A DNA stretch of 64,000 bases from Aphelenchoides besseyi (Eukaryota > Nematoda > Chromadorea > Rhabditida > Aphelenchoididae), in the NCBI GenBank assembly GCA_024699855.1, contig JAMPIQ010000001.1, positions 11,036,001 through 11,100,000 on the forward strand. Reading direction: 5' to 3'. The notes under the pieces are model-generated. The model was not told the origin of the DNA. It saw only the letters and a program-made list of their open reading frames with translations, and ran no database searches. Of the stretch, positions 24,165-35,815 are shown in pieces. The stretch's first letter is position 1. Each line of letters starts with the position of its first letter. A program made the translations under genes and the position numbers.

Positions 24165-24519
24165 TGAGCTCAAGGGTTGAGCCTCGACTTCAATCATTGA
24201 GTTTCGTTCTTCTCTCAACTCATAGTCCGAAAACTGCCATTTTATGTTTTCCGCTTTCGTACGATCATTGCCATTCGATCCCAATTTGCTGCCATTCAGT
24301 TTTCTTTACTAACAAAAACACGTCTTCTTGCCACAAATTCGTTGCGCATTTCTTCACCAAACTCCCGTTTAATAATAGTATTTTTGTTTCGTCTTGAACA
24401 CACCAATCTTCCTTTGTTCAATAAACAAGTTCAAGTTTGTGAAGTCAAGAATGAACTGCGAGTAGTGCTTTCGGTCTCCAGAAAATCAGTTGCCATGAAA
24501 CTCTACTGATTGAATAGGA

Positions 24520-25321
24520 TCATTCAATACAATTGTTATAAACGTCCATCGATGGGATTGAACGATCGTCTTGCAACGAACAATCGTATTCACTGTAATC
24601 GCTAAACCAAATTTCCCTAACCACTTGATCTTGTCGCGAATTTCGAGTTCTGTTCGTCTGAATTCCATTTTCAGAATTTCCGACAACACTCGACTTTAGA
24701 GCTTGTTCAAAAATCGTTGGAGTGACCGTAAACCTCGCAGTTTGAAAACAATGACCAAGTAACACCGACATCGTTGCAGTCTCTGCAGAGTTCAGCGAAT
24801 CGCTCAACTTATTGATTTGAACAAAAATCGCATTTGGGACTTCAATGCTCGTTCCGGCTATTCGTACAACGTCTTTACCCGCAAGTCCCGACGTGCTCTA
24901 TTATTTTGGTGCTACTGAACTTTTAAGTTGTCGAGCTGCTCTACAGGAAAGCGGATCAGTTGAACACCTACGACATTCATGACAACTTTCCCACTACTAC
25001 CAAAAGCGCCACAATCTGAAAGCTTCTGATTTCACTTTTTTCTATTTTAACTCACCGTCTTCACGCACGGATGGACAATGTGCATGACGACGACAAGTTT
25101 GATTGGCAATCCACGAATCAGCAGAATTTGTGTCGAGAATAAAATTGAATTTCTGAGCTTCGGTTCCAATTTCGATTTCCACTGTAAAATCGTTTGCTGT
25201 GAAATCGAACTAAAACCAACTGGTCAATCCTCTATCACGAGTATTTAGCGGATCATTGCTTTTCAATTTGATCAACGGACACTAATGTTCCAGCAAAAAG
25301 TACGAAGAAATGAGTTTTCAT
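24520..25321 (-). pseudogene. Aspartic protease (pepsin A1 family) relic
   Basis: Reading down the minus strand: a signal-like start (MKTHFFVLFAGTLVS), then in another frame a classic propeptide (PLIKLKSNDPLNTRDRGLTSWF), an in-frame TAG, and then the start of the protease domain (DFTVEIEIGTEAQKFNFILDTNSADSWI). The active-site triplet is DTN instead of DTG. After a GT-AG intron the frame breaks again; GLAGKDVVRIAGTSIEVPN and LLGHCF match the pepsin-family stretch between the flap and the second half, followed by a long tail to TGA. No second DTG is seen. The propeptide, first lobe and order of blocks are clear family evidence; frame breaks, stops and the lost glycine argue for a pseudogene. 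A homopolymer assembly error explains at most part of this. Confidence 0.55.
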
Positions 25322-26546
25322 TTCGAATATCAACTACAGACTTCAATCCACTTTTATACTCCAAGGATCATTGTGGTTTCATGGCTATCAGTCAAAACAA
25401 TGAGAAGCCGAGGAAGGGAATTTTAAGCAAAATGTTTTCACGTTGGTCGTTGTTATGCTCCGCAGAAAACGGTGTTTGTCATTGCAGTTCTTTTTTGCAC
25501 ATCATTCGGGTTTTGTACGTTTCAATCCACGAACTTCCGACTGAAATTAACGTGTTTAATGATCTGCAAGCCAACTCTTCGGCTATTGAAAGCATTCTTA
25601 TCTCAACAAATGGTTAGTAAACTTATGAGATCGAAGTGCCTGAGACGGTAATCCACAATTTCCATTCATACTGCTAAATTGAAGGTTAAGAAAGTGCGTT
25701 TCAGCTTTCTCTTATCAACTTCAATTTACTCTCGTAGATTTTGTAGTGCATTTCGCAATTCGGAAGATGTAAGTTGATTTGTCAATCTCAAATGGTCACT
25801 ACTTGATTTAGGATTTAAACTTTCCAGTGAACATCAAGTTGAGTTTAAACATAAGTTTAGCTCAAAGCGTAGAGACCATTACCAAACTGCTCAAGTGAAA
25901 TTAATTGCATTAGACAAAGTTTTTTGTGTTCAAAGGTTGATTCTTATCACTTGATCAATGCGAACGTTTCGAGTAGAATGACGTGAGTTGTTCTTTAGAG
26001 TTCTTATCGCTTTCGACTTTTCAGAAATTGCGGTCAATTTCCGATGAAGCAAATTGTCGTCCACTAACGTTCAATTGTCTTTAATGACAACAAACGATCA
26101 CAAATTGAGTTCAAATTCTCACATTAAAGTTATCAACTTGTCGTGAATTATATTGTTGTAGTTTATGGCGGCTATCAAACAGGTAGACAGCATAATTAAT
26201 ACCTACAGATTGTGTTGATAACATTGTTTATAACCGTTGAAGTCGCAAATTTGAGATGTTTATAAACAAACTGACAATGAAGATCTTCATTGTGATTCAA
26301 TGTTGTGTCTTTTACTGACGACAACATTCTCAATATCGTCCTGCTTCAGACAATAACCAACGATTCAAGCATCCTCTTCAATTGAAACTCACCGAAAGGT
26401 TCGACAAACAACAACTATCGGCAATGGTTTAAAGACATGATGGGATGTCCAGCTGTCTGTGAAGTAACAACTCAAGTACAAGTAGCATACAAATAAACAT
26501 CCTATTTCCATTTCACGCAACCAAATACAAACTTTATTCTTCATCT
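25322..26546. other. 1.2 kb without a recognised gene
   Basis: AT-rich. One plus-strand open frame (25285-25617) overlaps the antisense of the protease relic and has no motif. Nothing else supported. Confidence 0.4.
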
Positions 26547-27500
26547 TCACATCAACACGTTGACAATCAAAATAAACAAGAACTTCAAATCGAGAAGCCA
26601 ATGAACGGAAGATGATGACTCAAGAAACGCGGGAGTACACTTCATTGGTTGAGTGCACTCGACCGGTCGTAAGTACGAAAGTGCGTTGCAGACCATCACA
26701 CGATCGTGAATACTTGTAGTTTTGCAATCTGAGTCGCTTTTCATGTAACGGCGCAAACATTCGTAGTAATCGGCACTGAAATCAAACTCCAGTTCGAGAA
26801 CTTCAATAGCAACTCACGGCTGACACAAGTGACCGAAACGCTCGGCGCTTTCTTGCGAACACAAGTGCGATTCGTTTTTTCTGATCATTGCATTCAAACA
26901 TCGTTTACCGACAGTCAGATCTAAAAATTGAAATTAAGACTTCTACCAGACAAAGGACCCACCGAGATTAAACTTCTGACCATACCACTTTTCATAGATA
27001 GGCGCAAGACAACGCATGAAGGTACCCAAGAATGCGGGTTTAAATTTGTTTTTTGCGTCATCAATCAAATGACTGAATTCTTTCTCAGTAATGTTTTGCG
27101 CCCTCAGATGCTCTTCCGTATCAGGGCCGATAGCTGCCATCTGATCAAATGTTGTTAGAACGCACATCTCCGCTGTTCGACCACACATTAAAAGTTCTTC
27201 TAAAAACAAATTGATGTCTGATTAACAAAAGAACTCACGAAATTTGGCACAATCGATTAGATCGCTGTCCAAAGAAATGCCCAGTTGTTTAACTGATGCC
27301 CATCCTTCGATGCCGCCCTTGAAAATGTCCCGTCCGACCATATCGTATACACACTGCTTTACTTGCTCAAAAATTGAACATCAACAACCACTGATGTCGG
27401 GACTTACGTTCAGTTGTTCGCGACTGCAAACGTTCTCCTGGCCAGTCACTAACGAAACCAGAACCCCGAGAGTCCAAACCAACAATCGACCACTTATCAT
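26547..27500 (-). CDS. Secreted or GPI-anchored Cys-rich protein, unassigned
   Basis: Five exons: 27408-27500, 27240-27356 (approximate inner edge 27239), 26963-27199, 26818-26920 and 26547-26775, with GT-AG junctions and matching phases. A signal peptide (LLVWTLGVLVSLVTG) is followed by about 220 residues with regularly spaced cysteines (for example CVYDMVGRDIF, DCAKFQELLMCGRTAEMC, LYSQ-free helical stretches, ECLRRYMKSDSDC, CNALSYL, VECTQPMKC). The C-terminus is a Ser cluster followed by a hydrophobic tail (HWLLDLKFLFILIVNVLM), which resembles a GPI-anchor signal. The pattern of helices with paired cysteines recalls nematode-specific secreted families (DUF19-like), but I cannot confirm membership. 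An extracellular location is well supported; function is unknown. Confidence 0.65.
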
Positions 27501-27768
27501 TGAACAAACTCTTCAAATGACCACCAAGCAATCGCAACGGAAAATTTGAATGTCTACCAAAACTGCTCCCCTTTTATTCTTACCACAAGTAAATAAGCGG
27601 TCGGCCCCCCTTCGAAGGGGCCTCCCTTCAATTAACACAAAACGTTTATGCCATTTTTTACCAAACAATTTCAAATGCTTACACTATGATAGTCTAAAAA
27701 GAGGACAAAAGCAAACCTTTTTAACAACAACAGAATTTTATATTAACAAAAAACATTTACATTCATGT

Positions 27769-28378
27769 TCAATCAAGGGATCGACGACAGCTGGGCGCGC
27801 GGACGTTCTGGAAATGTCCGTCATTTTCGGACAAAAATTCGTGGCCCAACTCAATGTGTTCGACTTGAATCATCAAATTAACAAAACGCCCTTGAACATG
27901 CACTTCTTGGCGTGGAGACATGACCGGCGGAGATTCATTGAAGCAAAGATTCACTTTAACGTTGCTCTCAACGATCGAACCGATGTGTCGCAGGCCGAGA
28001 GCTCGAGGAACATTCGAGACGAATCCACGTGTTTTTGAAACAGACATTGTAGTGTGAAACGTATAAAGATGTAGAAACCTCACTAAATTTGCCCATGGTC
28101 ACACCAACGAGATTCAAATTTATCAACGGAACTTGTTCAACCTCAACTTGCGCTCCATGGTCCGTAATTGTCGTTGCCGCTGACAGACAAACTTCGTGAG
28201 CGAATTGACCGTTATTGAGCCCTTTGGCAATGGACGAACATCGCAGAAAGTCGATCGTCATGATGTGATTGTTCATCAGCTCCGCGACTGACGCGAGTCG
28301 CCAAGTTTCGTCAGCCAGTATTTTGCAAACTTCGTCCATCTGCACACAGCCCCAACACGGAGTAGATCTCGATGCCAT
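27769..28378 (-). CDS. Unassigned two-exon gene
   Basis: A long open first part starts at ATG 28378 (MASRSTPCWGCVQMDEVC...) and includes ETWRLASVAELMNNHIM and LINLNLVGVTMGKF. A GTGAGG donor at about 28081 can join a second exon that begins after CCTCGAG near 28002 and reads LGLRHIGSIVESNVKVNLCF ... FLSENDGHFQNV to TGA at 27769. The phases agree (one base left over, two supplied), but the acceptor is weak; the first exon's frame can also read on to a stop at 27968. No domain is recognised. No signal peptide or TM segment is evident. Confidence 0.35.
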
Positions 28379-28864
28379 TGTTCGTACGACGCACAGCATT
28401 CACTTAGTAATGCAAAGTTTATCAGGTCTGTAATATAAAATACAATTACGAACTTCGAATCAATCCGAAGCTTACATCGTAAGGTCGCCGGGATCTAACG
28501 CTTCCAAAACTTCCTCGTTTCCATCTTCTACTAAACATTCTTGTCGATTTGTTTTCGCCTAAACTCAACTTAACTCTTCGTTTAACATCTCTCGAGATCT
28601 TGCTATCTCATCAACGAAAACAGCGACCATTACAAAACCGCGTACATCTTTCCGATCTCGTTGTTTCAATTTCCCAACGATTTCAATCATTTTTAAATCG
28701 CTCAAAACCATTAACGTTTGTTGTCATCAACCGCGTAGAACAAACCAATTCTCCTTTTCAAAACATTTCGCAAAGAATGAAAACAGCGACTTTCACTTTT
28801 CGATTCCGTGAACATTTCTTTGCACACAATCTACCAAACGAACACCACCAACAAATTAGCATAA
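28379..28864. other. Intergenic region with no supported gene
   Basis: AT-rich; short plus-strand open frame at 28549-28893 without motifs. Confidence 0.4.
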
Positions 28865-29275
28865 GTGAATGGAGACAGCTCATTTCAAAATAAATGTGCA
28901 CAAACCGGTCGCACACAGACAGACGCTACTCAATTATTTAGTGTGGAAGGAGGAGGAGTGGAGTCGTTCTACAGGTTAAACAGTCGCGCTCTGACTGAAG
29001 ATCGTGATGGCTACCACTTCACTAAAAAATCTCAACTTCCAAATCGTCCGATTAATCGATGGTTAACGCTTATCGACTACTTCAACGAAGTGAAGGACGA
29101 AGACACCAATTTTAAATGGGCTATTAATGGCACACCGAATGTGGGTCGAAAGATAAGCTGCGACCTTCCCATAACCGCGAGATCAACGCTTGTAATCGAT
29201 GCAATAAATGGAATTGATCGTTGGAATAGCCCATTGTCAGGCGTTCCCAAATGCTCCGCTTTTTTACAACCGTAA
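28865..29275 (+). CDS. Possible coding exon, unassigned
   Basis: A continuous frame of about 135 codons with reasonable composition (ALTEDRDGYHFTKKSQLPN, RPINRWLTLIDYFNEVKDED, NGTPNVGRKISCDLP) ending in TAA. There is no ATG in good context at its 5' end, so it would be a terminal exon of a gene whose upstream exons I cannot identify. No domain is recognised; it could be a chance open frame. Confidence 0.25.
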   Translation: MNGDSSFQNKCAQTGRTQTDATQLFSVEGGGVESFYRLNSRALTEDRDGYHFTKKSQLPNRPINRWLTLIDYFNEVKDEDTNFKWAINGTPNVGRKISCDLPITARSTLVIDAINGIDRWNSPLSGVPKCSAFLQP

Positions 29276-29641
29276 ATCCGTTAACCATGTGTTATGACAT
29301 CATTGTTCCCAAAAAATTCAACTTATTTTTCCTCTTCTGGAGTAAATAATCTGTTTACATAAGTCTACTTTTTGCCCTTTTATTTAAATCCACATTATAT
29401 CCCCTTTTTCGATTTTTTTCACCTTGGTTTTTAAAATCATACTCTACTTGTTCGATCATTTTTTTATTAATAAAGAAGACAAGATAAAATGAGCAAATTT
29501 ATTTTACTCCTGCAAGTTTGTCTTCTCTGTCGGCAAAAACTGACGTGGTGAGTTGAAATTGGCCGTTCAATTCAACGGCTCCAGTTTCCAGAACACTCAC
29601 AACCTCCGATTTCCTATGTACCGGTGAATCGCTCTCACGAA

Positions 29642-30808
29642 ATGCTCAATCACAATCGACAGTCACGTTCTTTAGCTTCGGGATCCTTATTTCACATCAA
29701 TTTGTCTCCTATTAATGAAAACGTGCCATCTAGCACCTACCCAACTCTAACGGCAATCCAGGCCGAGCCATTGATTGTTGAGTTGCCTTTAAACTTGATT
29801 TCAACTCGTTAGTCATTTCCCTTCTTTCCATTTTATTATCTTTAGGGAACTCGGTCGCAGACCGAACTGACGGCTTGTACGAACACCTCATCAAAATTCA
29901 GATCTACTCCACGGTCGATGGAGTGTCGTTTAGCACCGAACAGCAACTTCGTGTTCCATCTCACAGACCGAACAGTCGAATCGAATTGGTGGAGATTTGG
30001 CAGAACGAGCAGCCACTTTACCGCAAACTCCCGAGTACCTCGACTCCTCGTTCTGTTTCTGGAATAAACTGAGGACTTTGCATTTGAAGTCGTGTGTGAT
30101 TGCACAACAAATTCGATGGTGACTCAGACATTTCTGTTTGAAGGCGAAAGAGAAACAGATTTTGGCGCGTCTTTACATCGAACATCTGAGCGAAAGTGCG
30201 GACACCACCCGTTGCCATTCGATCGAAGGCAAACGAGTGTTTTGCTTCAAACTGCCGCTGCGGACCTCCGATTTCATTTTCGTTTTTCTGCGCGTTTTCA
30301 TTTCGCTGGTCACTGATGAGTGTTCTTTCAGGAACTTCTTGAAATGTCCTTAGCTTCTGCTATGAACGACCCGAACGTTGCGCTTTGGCGCATTGATGAT
30401 TATACCGAGCAATATCGACAGTCGATAGGCAACGATCAGATGGCAAGCGAACCTTTCGTCTTCAACCATCCGGCATTTGGAGACATCGGCTTCCATTTGC
30501 GTTTTGAACCAAAACAAAAAACCGATGAACCAAGCCCTGCCTATCTCTACATGCAAATCGCAGATGCTCCATTCGACTTCTCAATTTCCATGGACTGCGA
30601 AATGTGGATTGAATCACTCGAAAAAGAACGCTATGAAGCAGAAGCAGGTAAGTAAAATCTGTTAGATTTTATTGATATGTTATCTTCAGTGAGGCGTCCA
30701 ACATTTCACGCCAACTCGTCGTCTAAAGTTTGGTGGTCATCTTTCACTGCTCAACAGAAATCCGAGTTCTTCCGCTCGCCGACGATCTTCGTTTGCCATA
30801 TCCAGTGA
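29642..30808 (+). CDS. MATH-domain-like protein (frame broken at 30030-30032)
   Basis: Exons are joined by ordinary short introns: up to 29808; from 29848 (after TTTAG) through a region rich in basic and polar residues (QLRVPSHRPNSRIELVEIW) to a donor near 30079; from about 30124; from about 30340; and the last exon from about 30692 to TGA at 30806-30808. The later exons carry a MATH-like stretch: LWRIDDY, FVFNHPAFGDIGFHLRFEP, AYLYMQIADAP, ISMDCEMWIES and VWWSSF. The frame shifts by one base in a CCC run at 30030-30032; a fourth C would restore a single frame (LYRKLP then EYLDSSFCFWNKLRTLHL). MATH domains recognise substrates, often for CUL3 ubiquitin ligases. The stop is 5 bp before the ATG of a MATH-BTB gene, so the two may be co-transcribed or were once one protein. 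Confidence 0.55.
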
Positions 30809-30813
30809 AGTCA

Positions 30814-31936
30814 ATGGGCTCGATTTCGAAGAACAGCACGTTGCGCCGTTGGAATATCACTGATTTCGAATTGCGTGCGGACTCTGCGAAGTTCCAGACT
30901 GCTTGGGAAAGCGACGAGTTTACTGTCCCGGAGTTCAAAAACGTTAAATTCACTGTTCAATTTTATCCAAAAGGAGTTACAGAAGATTCCAAGGATCGCT
31001 GTGACGTCTATTTGAGCGTCAAGGAGTTTGCTGGATATTCAAAAGTACCAGTTCAAGTCGAATTGTGGATGGAGAACAAAGAAAGTCGATTGTACAAAGC
31101 TGGTAAGTTGGTCGTTTTCTCATCATTTGACTTTTTACTTTCAGCATTCGATCACGTGTTCACAACTGTTATGGGACATGGACGACCAGCTTACATAGCA
31201 CTTGTTGATCTTCTTTCGTTTGTTAAAAAAATACCGTTTAACGTTTGTTGCAACGTTCGACCAATCATTAGTTCTATGACCATCTGTAAGACGGTTCCCG
31301 ACCAACAGCCAACTTTTGCGTCCTTCTTCAACGATCCTTACTTCTCCGACGCCGAGATACACATCGACAACCAAGTTTTCAAGGTCAGTCAGCTTCTACT
31401 GCTCTGTGACTATCTGAAGCTTCAGGTCTCACGTTTGCTGATATCTGTTAACTCCCCTGTTTTTCGTGCCATGTTCGACAAAGAAACTAAAGAAGAGAAA
31501 AGTGGAGTCATCAAGATTAGAGGCTTTGAAGCATCAATGGTCAAAGCAATGCTGCTTACATCTACAAGAACGAGGTTAAGGACCTGAATGAGATTGCTGT
31601 TCAACTTTTGCCTGTTGCTGATTGCTATCAAATCAATCCACTCGTGGTTAGTTTTGTTTTTAAATCTCTGAACTGGCGGTGTCTTAGAATATGTGCACCG
31701 ATTCAATTGTCGCCAATTTGACCGTCGGAAACGTACTTTCGATCTTGAAATTGGCGTTTGAACTTGTTCATCTGGAAAACTTTCAAGATCGTCTGTTCAA
31801 GTTTGTCCATAAAAACTACAGTGCAATTCGCGAATTGAGCGAATACGAACACTTTCTGGCCGACCACCCAAAGGTTGCAATCAAACTGATCGACGTCTTT
31901 CACTCATCCGGCTCATCATTCGAATGTGTCTATTAA
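30814..31936 (+). CDS. MATH-BTB protein (CUL3 adaptor type), one frame break at 31556-31557
   Basis: Domain order: MATH (LRRWNITDFELRAD, VKFTVQFYPKG, RCDVYLSVKEF, VPVQVELWMENKE), then a BTB/POZ domain (FASFFNDPYFSDAEIHIDNQVFK joined by an intron to VSRLLISVNSPVFRAMFDKE, then the helix pair ending AML-YIYKNEV), then a BACK-like helical tail. Such proteins bind substrates through MATH and CUL3 through BTB. Introns near 31104, 31208, 31384 and 31648 are GT-AG. In the BTB domain the frame slips by one base: ATGCTGCTTACATC needs one more T to read MLLYIYKNEV, exactly as the family expects. This is probably an assembly error rather than gene decay. The start ATG follows CATATCCAG at 30805, a plausible trans-splice acceptor. 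CDS ends TAA at 31936. Confidence 0.8.
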
Positions 31937-32250
31937 TCGTTTTTAAAAAAGCTGTTACTGATATACACCAAAATGTGTTCACTTTTTTGTTTCTGTTAAT
32001 GTAAAAACTCGTCGTCTGTTGGATTCAAATTTGATGGAAATGAACTGCTCATGAATCTCGTTGGATAGCCAAGAGATCAGTTGATTGGAAATTTCCATCA
32101 GTGAAACGAGTGTCATAAAAACAATTCAAGTACCCGCTGTGACTCACGACAACGCTCTTAACGACCGAGCAGCTCGAACTGCTCATGAAAATTCATAAGA
32201 AAAACACGACGATAATCGAGCGAACCATGCGATCGTCTTTTCAGCTCAAA

Positions 32251-34390
32251 ATGATGACCGAAAGTGCATCGTTGGAAGCCGCCGATGGACCGTTGATGTC
32301 GGTGGACGAGCAGCGAGCTCGAACCTTGCAGTCGATGAGCGACGAACAGTTGAAGTCGTTGGTTAGTGTTGTTGTGGGTGACGCGAAAATGAAATTCGAC
32401 TTGTACTCAATGATTCGACAACTGCAGTTAACTCACTGGACAATCGAGCAGAAATTTCAACCTCAATTCGATCGTTGTTCTTTCTGTTCGAAAGGCTTCG
32501 GATTCGGGAAGAGGAAGCGGAAAGCGTGTCAGAACTGTGAGCGATACACGTGTGCCTCCTGTTTATCGCATTCGATCTGTGAGTGTTGTGCCACCTTCGA
32601 GCGTTTTGGCTTACAAGCGAGAGGAATTCAACGTAAACGATTGTGATCGTACACTTCAAGTAGCTTCTTTAGATCTTGTGTTCGTTGCCTTCAAACTGTT
32701 TCGGTACTGCGAAGTTCAAGGCTTTGGATGCTGAAGAGCGAAAGATCGAAACTGATGAGTGGGAGCGATTCGCGCGTCTCGAACTTCATCTCCAACTCCT
32801 ACTTCACGCGTCAATCGAGTTGGCGGAAGTTGACTTCGTTGTTGGTGGTGAGTGAAATCGTGGGTTTCCATCGATGCGTTTGCAGATTCAAATCTGGAGA
32901 ACGCGCGACAAGAGCTGATCTTGGCATTTCTGAACTTTAGCAACGACGTCAACTCGCACTTTGCGTCGATTGATGCGGCAATATTGAAGCTGCAGAAGTT
33001 GGTTCGAGAAGAGTCGATTTGCTTGGAAACAGAAGAGAAAGAAGTGCATCAGAAGTCCTTCTTTTCACTTCTGGCAAGTGCGGTCGTCTGGATCGTGAGT
33101 CAAGAGCTGGGCTTGTGTACTTCTTCTTTCAGATCACACGGCCAAAAGACCTTGTGGTTAGAAGCCATTGGAGTCGAGAGACCATGGAAAATCATAAGGT
33201 TAGTCGTGAGTATCATTCTTCATTTTTTCTATTCAGCCATTTGTTCCTCCACTCTCCACCGAAGATCTTCGTTCTATTGAATCGAGTACGGAAAGTACCG
33301 AACTGAAACCCAACTGGTTTCTGGTCTCCAACTTTCAGTCACCACGTGGATCTTTGCGCTCTCAGTTCTCGTCGCACGTGGTCAACAGCATCACAACACC
33401 CGAGTTGTTTCGGTTTGTACTCCTTAATAGACTTAAAATGCTTGTTTTCAGTTACGGAGATCGACATCGTTCATCAGACGAGGAGACGGAGGAAACAAAC
33501 GACATGATCAGGATTGATCGTCGTCGCATCGAAGCTGTTGAAGGACAAATGATTCGAATTTGTTGTCAAGTGGCTTGCGGTTTGTAGTTCCAAGCAACCA
33601 AATTGGATCGATTGTTTAGCCGATTCATCAGCACAGATCCTGTGGTATACTCGGAACCGCCAACTTCGCGATTCACCGCGTGTTCAAGTTTATCGTCCCA
33701 AAGTCAACGAATCGAATTTGGAGATTTTCGATTGTTCATCGGTCGATGATGCAGGCGACATAATTTGTTTGGCGATTGGAGAGTTTGGAGTCGTTTCTGA
33801 GGTGTGTCGCGTGAAAGTCAAAGGTGACCAGGAAAACGAGATCTCGGATTTCGGTTTTTAGATTCGGATATCGCGGGAGAAGAACCGAATTTCATCCAAC
33901 CACTCACCGTCTCAAATTGCTCACCAAGCAGTGGATCAGCCATTCAATTCGATTTGTCGTGTTCTGGTCATCCACGTCCATACGTTTCCTTCTACCACAA
34001 CAACCTTCGAATTCAGTCCAACAGCAGACGGTCGATTTGTAAGCATCTTCGTGGTCTGCTTCACTTCTTCTTTCAGCCCACGACGACTCCAAATGGTCAC
34101 TTCGAGTCACCAACTGCTCGCCAGTCGACAACGGAACTTATGCGGCCGTTATTCGGAATCGTTGTGGACGAATTGCAAGGTCTTCAACTTCTTTTTCTTC
34201 ACATCTATCATCTCTTTTCAGTCGATTGGAAGTCAAAGTGCGAGCAATTGAGATGTCAGATAAGCCAAACAAAATGAAACAAGGAACCAAGATCGTGAGT
34301 TTGACTTTCGCTGGAGATGAAATGGAAATGCGAACTCGACGCAAAAGCATGTCGCCCTCCAATCTTTCGGTCTGTGATGTTCGTTTCTAG
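32251..34390 (+). CDS. Rab-effector-type zinc finger protein with two Ig domains
   Basis: The ATG follows TCTTTTCAG at 32244. The N-terminal helix (MSDEQLKSLVSVVVGDAKMK) and eight-cysteine finger (CSFC...CQNCERYTCASC...SICE-C) resemble the Rab-binding FYVE-like module of Slac2/melanophilin, Slp and rabphilin proteins; NCFGTAKFKAL after the finger matches the conserved FGSAKV-like end. A helical region and a Ser-rich linker follow. Two Ig domains come next: one with CCQVAC, ILWYTRNRQL and DAGDIICLAIGEFG, and a second with FDLSCSGHPRPYVSFYHN, TNCSPVDNGTYAAVIRNRCG. The C-terminal tail reads to TAG. Introns after 32830 are short GT-AG with consistent phases. One region (about 32584-32715) cannot be joined cleanly: the finger frame and the next exon's frame disagree by one step. 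A cytosolic role linking Rab-bearing membranes to another partner is inference. Confidence 0.7.
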
Positions 34391-34467
34391 TTCTGAGAGT
34401 AAACGTTCCAATGAATTCAATTTAACGGCACATGAAAGTGCCCAGTTTATTCACTGATTCAGTAGAA

Positions 34468-35200
34468 TCAATTTGCTGCACATTCTTCTTGACGACGTTC
34501 GATCACAATTCGAGCCTTCCAAATGACCCACGAGAAGAAAGCGGTCAGAGCGGCACAAGCGGAAAGAAGACACAAAGCGATTCCGATAGCCGTGTAGATG
34601 AACACACGATCCGATTTCTGTCGTTTTTCGATTTCGTCTGAACGAGTGGCCAGAACGAAGATACACGCGATGATCAGTCCAATGGAAGTGATGATTTGGA
34701 TGATCTGAAATGGACAGCTGAACTGACATGGAAACAAACTCACGCTGTAGACAATGTACGGCCACAACAACCAGGCACGTTTCATGAAGGCGCCAACCAG
34801 AAGCAGAATCGAGACCACAACGAAAATCGACGAAGTGAGAAAGTAGACGATCAGACAAACTTTGCTCCATCTCCATTCTTTTGCATTCTCCGACTCTTCA
34901 TCGTCTTCATCCCAATTCTAAATGCCGCGTGAGAACTGAATGACCGCGAAGAACCCACCTTCCAATCAGTTTTTGGTGAAACCGGCAATCGATTCCGCAA
35001 GACCGCCCACACCGAGGAGAATGCTGGTCAGTGCGATGACAATCACTCCAAGCTGAAACTCAACGCTCAGAAATTCGAATGAAGAAGCAAACCCGCATTG
35101 GAAGACAAATACACGTCTGTTCCTCCGGCGGTTCGACGGCTTTGGAGCCGCTCGTAACGTGAACCGCCGAAACATCCTCGGAAATTGGAACGCCGCTCAT
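34468..35200 (-). CDS. Multi-pass (about four-TM) membrane protein, unassigned
   Basis: Likely start at 35200 (MSGVPISEDVSAVHVTSGSK), then CICLPMRVCFFIRI leading into a hydrophobic helix LGVIVIALTSILLGVGGLAES. A later exon starts after GGCATTTAG (about 34962) with an acidic loop (NWDEDDEESENAKEW) and TM helices VCLIVYFLTSSIFVVVSILLL, IIQIITSIGLIIACIFVL and IALCLLSACAALTAFFSW, ending RRQEECAAN and TGA. The intron before IIQIITS is GT-AG. The first two segments are in different frames with no acceptable intron between them (near 35070-35085), and a second frame problem lies near an AAAAA run at about 34975. Layout resembles small nematode 4TM proteins of the LAPTM/MARVEL-like size class, but I cannot name the family. 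Confidence 0.5.
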
Positions 35201-35815
35201 TTCGCATCCAGCAGTCAGTCGAGTCAACGGAAGTCAGTGGAGCAAACCGCAGCAGAATCGAAGACAAACGAAATGAATTGGTCTCTGAATCTAAAACTTT
35301 TGCAAATCGGAACTCAAAGTTCCCAATCATTGGTTGTCGATGTGATTCTGTACTTTTGGGTAGACATCAGGTTCATCGAGCACTTCAGTCTTCGTTTCTT
35401 ATGCCCTATCCCAACCTGCTTTGAACCACCAGTAGCATCGACTTTAAGGTCTCTTACGCTCTGAAGCGAATGACCGAGTGAGAAAGAAGAAGCGCAAATG
35501 AGGAAACATAGCCAAGTTCGAGTCCTCACTGCTTGTGTCCACTCATTCGACTGGTGACTAGCAGTTTGTGCAGATGACAAGAAACCAATGGCTGAAGCGA
35601 CTACATTCCGATGTGCTTTTGCCGTCGACGAGAAACCGCTTCGACTAAAATCACCGGTTATTTCGTCTTCAGCGAATTGAGTTGTCGGATCGCCACCAAC
35701 CTTATTCAACAGTGAATTTGCATAATTTGATTGGCATCGCCGAAATCTCGCGAGTTCGTGTCATTTTCTCGCCGGTCATCCGCCGAAATCACTCGCTCAA
35801 CTGATTTCTCCGAAC
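35201..35815. other. Divergent promoter region between the multi-TM gene and GIPC
   Basis: A minus-strand open frame (35314-35709) of about 130 codons occurs here but has no domain, and its composition is ordinary. I consider it intergenic. Confidence 0.4.

Noticed and set aside
25285..25617. Plus-strand 110-codon open frame
   Set aside because: It overlaps the antisense of the aspartic protease start and has no recognisable motif.
35314..35709. Minus-strand open frame of about 130 codons
   Set aside because: No domain, no splice support, and it lies in the divergent promoter region of GIPC and the multi-TM gene.
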